Source: Eubacterium sp. AF36-5BH
GTDB lineage: Bacteria; Bacillota; Clostridia; Lachnospirales; Lachnospiraceae
Assembly (NCBI RefSeq): GCF_003460505.1
Contig: NZ_QTVG01000007.1
Location: 150,716-214,715, forward strand
Direction: 5' to 3'
DNA: 64,000 nt
Shown here: positions 60,678 to 64,000 of the stretch, piece after piece
How positions within the stretch are numbered: the stretch's first letter is position 1
How the letters are laid out: each line of letters starts with the position of its first letter
Translations under genes and position numbers: made by a program
Notes under the pieces: model-generated
What the model saw: the letters and a program-made list of their open reading frames with translations, nothing else
Told to the model about the DNA's origin: nothing
Database searches by the model: none

Positions 60678-60697
60678 AAAGCCACTTGCGTGACTTT
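60678..60697 (-). terminator. Terminator of kinase operon 2
   Basis: On the minus strand AAAGTCAC pairs with GTGGCTTT around GCAA, followed by eight T. It begins right after the regulator 2 stop codon. Confidence 0.85.
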
Positions 60698-61396
60698 TTA
60701 ACCATTTGCACATTCATATTGTCTTTTCAAAAAAGCCTTTTTAAACTCACTGACCTTCCTTCTTGATATATCTATATCATTACCGTTCTTCATATATATT
60801 ACTGTGCCTTTTAGTGATTCTATTTCGTCCAGATTTACTATAAACGAATTATGGCATCTGTAAAACCATTTATTGTCCAGTTTCTGTTCCATCTCCGACA
60901 TACTGTCGTTACATCTTTTTACTCCCAATGTCGTATAAATCAGTACCCCATGTCTTTGTGCTTCAAAATAATAAATGTTTTTTAGCGCTACCTCCTGCTG
61001 TGCTTCTCCAACGATATTTAAGGTTATCTTTTTATCCTTTTCAAGCAATTTTTTTGCTGAATAAAACGCCTCTTTCAGCTCTTCTTTTAAATTCACTTTG
61101 TCCAAATATCTAAATGCATTTACGAGATAACCTCTTCTGCTCATTTCCGTATGTGTTGTTAATATCATAAAGATGGTATCCTTATTTTTCTCTCTGGCTT
61201 TTTTAATAGTTTCAAAGCCATCTAACTCATCCATTTCTATATCTATTAAAGATATATCATATTCATCCTTAGATTCCAAATAGGATATTGGATTGTCATA
61301 CACTGTAATCGCTATTTCATTTTTCATCTCTTCCTTAATGCATTCTTCTGCCTTTTCTCTCCAGTAAGCCTCATCATCAACTATTGCAATTTTCAT
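60698..61396 (-). CDS. LytTR-family response regulator 2 (AgrA-like)
   Basis: 232 residues, the same length as regulator 1 and clearly paralogous. Receiver: DD near residues 7-8, phospho-acceptor Asp52 in ISLIDIEMDELDG, and TTHTEMSRRGYLVNAFRYLDK. LytTR domain: IYYFEAQRHGVLIYTTLG, FYRCHNSFIVNLDEIESLKG and DIDISRRKVSEFKKAFLK. It lies 5 bp after kinase 2. It probably binds the ACCATTTAG-type operators at 60590 and 62914, a different sequence from that of regulator 1. Confidence 0.92.
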   Translation of the reverse strand: MKIAIVDDEAYWREKAEECIKEEMKNEIAITVYDNPISYLESKDEYDISLIDIEMDELDGFETIKKAREKNKDTIFMILTTHTEMSRRGYLVNAFRYLDKVNLKEELKEAFYSAKKLLEKDKKITLNIVGEAQQEVALKNIYYFEAQRHGVLIYTTLGVKRCNDSMSEMEQKLDNKWFYRCHNSFIVNLDEIESLKGTVIYMKNGNDIDISRRKVSEFKKAFLKRQYECANG

Positions 61397-61401
61397 GTTA
61401 T

Positions 61402-62685
61402 TTACCTTTTTATAGAAATAGTTTCCATAAACTCTTCCTTTCCTATCTCTATGTATATAAGACCATTATTCCTTTCTACGCATTCTCTAACATTTTCAAG
61501 TCCGAAACCATGATATTCTCTGTCACTTTTTGTTGTAACCAGATTCTTATTTTTAAATTGTCCATTATCCTTATAGGTATTTCTTATGTTTATAATTATG
61601 TTTTCATCGTTGTATCTGCAATCTAAATAAATCTGTTTCTTTTTTGACTTACCTGCTGCTTCTATGGCATTACTTAAGATATTTGAAAATATTGTACATA
61701 AATCATAAGCATCAATCCTACACTCTGCAGGTAAAACACCTGAAACTTTCATTTTTACACCTGAATCTATTGCCTGATAATAGTATTTATTCACTATTGC
61801 TTCCGCTATTCCGTTTCCGATGCTAACTGCATTTCCCAACTCATCTATTTTTATGTTTATTTTTTCTAAATAGTCATTTACTTCTTCATACTGTTTGCTA
61901 TTTATAAGTTTTGTAAGCAATTCTAAGTGATTTCTAACATCGTGTCTGAACTTTTTTGTGTTTTTTTCACGTTCTTCAAGATATTCATAATAGTTTTTCT
62001 GCTCCTTCAAGTACATTTTTGTTTCCAGTTCTCTTTCCTGAGAAACATTTTTTGAAACCTTAAGTAGAATTACTGCCCCCAATTGTATGAATATCCCAAC
62101 TATAACAGCTATGAACGCACCTGAAAATAGTAGTTTATGTTTTTCAGACAATTCAATTGTTACAACTTTTGCAACCGTCATCACCACAATGGAATTTACA
62201 ACAATTAGCACTGTCAGTAATACCAGATTTTTATATTCTATTTTTTTCAATCCGTATTGATAATGTTTCCTATAAATATAGCCTACCGTATAAATAAACA
62301 TTAACGATAAAACCGATGCCATAAGTTCTTCAAAGCTCTTAATGTCAAACGGTAAAAGTCCCCAAAAGAGTTTTACCAAAATTAAAAACATAGTGTCTAT
62401 CATAGACATCATAAATGGAATCCATATAGAAAATAAAAGCAGTAACTTTCTTTTTTCTGCATACCATATTCTAAACACTGCATATGTTGTAACAAAGTAT
62501 ACAATTGAACCAATCTTCATTTTCTCATCAAAGTAAATAATACCTGATGCCAGTGCTATGATTGTAGCTATCAATATGATTTTATACTTATTAATTCTCT
62601 CTTCAAAATTTCCAAACAAATTCATTGCCATTATTATTTTTATAAAATGGCTGAAATCTGTTAATATTGCTATAAATAGATTCAT
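61402..62685 (-). CDS. GHKL sensor histidine kinase 2 (AgrC-like)
   Basis: 427 residues, paralogue of kinase 1. Six or so helices in residues 1-205, a coiled segment (KEQKNYYEYLEEREKNTKK), His near 247 (KFRHDVRNHLELL), N box FSNILSNAIEAAGKSKKK and G box HGFGLENVRECVE. The catalytic half is much more conserved with kinase 1 than the membrane half, as expected if the two sense different signals. First gene of the operon, behind a structured leader and operator D. Confidence 0.92.
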   Translation of the reverse strand: MNLFIAILTDFSHFIKIIMAMNLFGNFEERINKYKIILIATIIALASGIIYFDEKMKIGSIVYFVTTYAVFRIWYAEKRKLLLLFSIWIPFMMSMIDTMFLILVKLFWGLLPFDIKSFEELMASVLSLMFIYTVGYIYRKHYQYGLKKIEYKNLVLLTVLIVVNSIVVMTVAKVVTIELSEKHKLLFSGAFIAVIVGIFIQLGAVILLKVSKNVSQERELETKMYLKEQKNYYEYLEEREKNTKKFRHDVRNHLELLTKLINSKQYEEVNDYLEKINIKIDELGNAVSIGNGIAEAIVNKYYYQAIDSGVKMKVSGVLPAECRIDAYDLCTIFSNILSNAIEAAGKSKKKQIYLDCRYNDENIIINIRNTYKDNGQFKNKNLVTTKSDREYHGFGLENVRECVERNNGLIYIEIGKEEFMETISIKR

Positions 62686-62826
62686 ATATTCCTCTTGATG
62701 TTACTAAGTTACATCCATTATAACAAAACAACCTTCATTGCAAAAGGAATATATATAATAACATTTTATATATTAATAATATGTGTTTCTAGAAAAATCT
62801 AAGAAACCATTTGTAAATGTATGAGT

Positions 62827-62872
62827 ACAATACTTTTCCTTCCCGTATATACTAAAGTATTGTCCGTACAAG
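62827..62872 (-). ncRNA. Leader hairpin of kinase operon 2
   Basis: ACAATACTTT (62854-62863 on the minus strand) pairs perfectly with AAAGTATTGT (62827-62836). The start of the leader shares 25 of 30 bases with that of kinase operon 1. The leader is about 185 nt long and contains no gene. Confidence 0.5.
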
Positions 62873-62875
62873 TAC

Positions 62876-62943
62876 ATATTACTTTTATTTTTTCTAATGT
62901 AAATGGTTTTTTCCTAAGTGTATGTCTTAATTTCCTAAATGGT
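62876..62943 (-). promoter_or_regulatory. LytTR operator plus promoter D (kinase 2/regulator 2 operon)
   Basis: Half-sites ACCATTTAG (62935-62943) and TACACTTAG (62914-62922) are 21 bp apart. The -35 is TTTACA (62898-62903) and the -10 is TAATAT (62876-62881), spacer 16 bp. The same weak TTTACA -35 is used at promoter C, again suggesting an activator-dependent, autoregulated operon. Confidence 0.7.
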
Positions 62944-63347
62944 ATCAATATACGCTTAACAAAATAATTTATGAATAGATATAAGAAAATATAATCGAAA
63001 ATAACATCCTTCCCACAACTTGTGGGAAGATTTGTGGGAAAGGTTTACATAACATTGATTTTTTCGAACCTTTTTCCTTCCAATTTAGTCTAATTTTTAT
63101 TGATGTTTTTTAATGTTGATGTTGTTGTTACATTAATTTTTTAATAATGATTTTAAAACTGAAATATGTAGATTGGTAGTTATTTTAAGATTGTATTTTT
63201 CAGGGGAAAACAAGTTACTTTTATGTTTCAGAGAAGTTTCTGGTTTTATAAGGGATTTTGCGGAATGTGCCTTTAAATAAGGCAGTGCACAGCTCGATTG
63301 CACTTAGTTTCATCTCGCTGATGCGGCATTCGCCGCATTAAATAAAA
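62944..63347. other. Gap without a supported gene
   Basis: AT-rich DNA with CTTCCCACAA near 63010 and an ATGCGGC/GCCGCAT hairpin at 63320-63338. A 30-codon frame (63221-63313, minus) opens with MKLSAIELCTALFKG but has no ribosome site. I see no recognisable RNA. Confidence 0.4.
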
Positions 63348-63404
63348 AGAAAAAAGACGCTCTGTCTTGAATGCAAGCATTCAGACCATATCGTCCTTTT
63401 TCTT
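63348..63404 (-). terminator. Long terminator after tRNA-Lys
   Basis: On the minus strand AGAAAAAGGACG pairs with CGTCTTTTTTCT, with GGTCTGAATGC/GCATTCAAGAC inside, followed by a T-rich tail. It lies about 80 bp after the tRNA gene. Confidence 0.7.
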
Positions 63405-63485
63405 TCCATTTTACACTGCTCATTGCTTACGCACAAAGAAAAGTACCACCCCAGGCAATTTAATGTCCGAAACGGTACCCGCAAG

Positions 63486-63558
63486 TGCGCCTCCAGGGGC
63501 TCGAACCCTGCACACCCTGATTAAGAGTCAGGTGCTCTACCAAATGAGCTAGAGGCGC
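63486..63558 (-). tRNA. tRNA-Lys (CTT anticodon)
   Basis: 73 nt on the minus strand. The acceptor GCGCCTC pairs with GAGGCGC. The D arm contains AGCTCATTTGGTAGAGC, the anticodon arm is CTGA-CTCTTAA-TCAG (anticodon CTT) and the T arm contains GGTTCGAGCC. CCA is not encoded. A 3' fragment of this gene is repeated at 59905-60012. Confidence 0.93.
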
Positions 63559-63846
63559 TTGTTTTATTTTTGTCACTTCATCAGCGACAAGTGTTATTAT
63601 ATACTAGCCTTCACACTTTTTCAAGAGTTTTTTCAAATTTTTTTAACTTTTTTGTAATTTTTTATTATTTTGCCTTACTTGATGTAGTTTCTACCTATTA
63701 TATATAAATTTATTTTACCATAAGTACAACTTTTACCCTTGTACTTATTTCATTTTATATTTATACTTAACAGTGTCAAAAAGTTATTAGCCTACTTGTG
63801 CTTGCACAAAAGTGGGAAATAAAATTGAATTTTTTAGGAGACTTAT

Positions 63847-64000
63847 ATGAGCGATAACAAAAACAAATTCGAAGGTAACAGTAGATATTTTACTATTTGC
63901 ATTTACAGCACTGTAACTGTTTTGATTATGGCTATTATTATTAGAGCTGTTTTCTTTTGGGAATCAACCTCAGCCACCCTTAATACTCTGTTATCTACTT
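63847..64000 (+). CDS. N-terminal part of a membrane protein, possibly an AI-2E (PerM-like) transporter
   Basis: ATG at 63847 follows TAGGAG. The visible 51 residues begin MSDNKNKFEGNSRYFTICIY and contain one strong helix (TVTVLIMAIIIRAVFFW) followed by ESTSATLNTLLST. A short polar start, a helix and a Trp near residue 40 resemble the N-terminus of AI-2E family proteins. The gene runs past the window, so this is tentative. Confidence 0.45.
   Translation, partial: MSDNKNKFEGNSRYFTICIYSTVTVLIMAIIIRAVFFWESTSATLNTLLST

Noticed and set aside
63221..63313. 30-codon frame MKLSAIELCTALFKG... on the minus strand as an AgrD-like signal peptide
   Set aside because: There is no ribosome site, no AgrB partner and no acidic recognition tail; the DNA overlaps hairpins near the tRNA terminator.
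1..64000. CRISPR array, prophage or insertion sequence
   Set aside because: No regularly spaced direct repeats, transposase, integrase or phage structural genes were seen. Accessory features are Rhs/LRR decay and a tRNA fragment only.

Overview
The window is low-GC DNA with strong Shine-Dalgarno sites, sigma-A promoters and many rho-independent terminators. The gene set (DeoR/LacI sugar regulons, CDP-glycerol polymer synthesis, TSCPD and DUF5662 proteins, BspA-type leucine-rich repeats, LytTR two-component systems, a giant Rhs protein) suggests a Gram-positive gut-type Clostridia, most likely Lachnospiraceae. I cannot name the species.

Layout. (1) 1-10.4 kb, minus strand: a pentose/hexose locus resembling E. 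coli rpiB-als. It has RpiB, a DeoR regulator, a ribokinase, a three-part sugar ABC importer, a TIM-barrel epimerase, a ROK kinase, a ribulose/allulose-phosphate epimerase and a LacI regulator. Together they would import ribose- or allose-like sugars and convert them to pentose-phosphate or fructose-phosphate intermediates. (2) 10.5-15.5 kb: a secreted leucine-rich repeat protein, phosphoglucose isomerase, a membrane protein, MTA/SAH nucleosidase and a TSCPD protein. (3) 15.5-31.9 kb: cell-surface polymer genes. They comprise a TagGH-like exporter, five CDP-glycerol glycerophosphotransferase-type proteins (two fused to glycosyltransferases), a glycerol-3-phosphate cytidylyltransferase, a GT2 enzyme, an initiating sugar-phosphate transferase, an LCP ligase and MurG. 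(4) 32-39.2 kb: housekeeping and less-known genes (HIT, rhomboid, DUF5662, two ATP-grasp ligases with a structured leader, a ParB-like/BMP fusion, a phosphoesterase).

(5) 39.2-63.8 kb is an accessory region. It carries a 2,647-codon Rhs/YD-repeat protein whose C-terminal domain looks like a zinc phospholipase C/Het-C fold. Downstream are three tandem secreted leucine-rich repeat paralogues, two of them broken, and several small membrane, lipoprotein and remnant genes. Upstream are two paralogous AgrC/AgrA-like (GHKL kinase plus LytTR regulator) systems.

The main finding is regulatory. Five promoters in region 5 share one geometry: two 9-bp half-sites exactly 21 bp apart, with the inner half-site a fixed distance from the -35 box of a sigma-A promoter. 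Three promoters (kinase 1, the Rhs gene, a secreted Cys-containing protein) carry one half-site sequence (ACGTTC-like). Two (kinase 2, a 61-aa membrane protein) carry another (ACCATTTAG-like). This predicts two insulated LytTR regulons, one of which controls the giant Rhs protein. At two of the promoters the preceding gene's terminator overlaps the operator. No AgrB or AgrD gene was seen, so the signal is unknown.

Other notable structures: an array of CA dinucleotides at 10-bp phase across the importer promoter, a tRNA-Lys fragment interrupted by a 64-nt cloverleaf-like insert, and a stranded C-terminal coding fragment fused to a leucine-rich-repeat gene leader.
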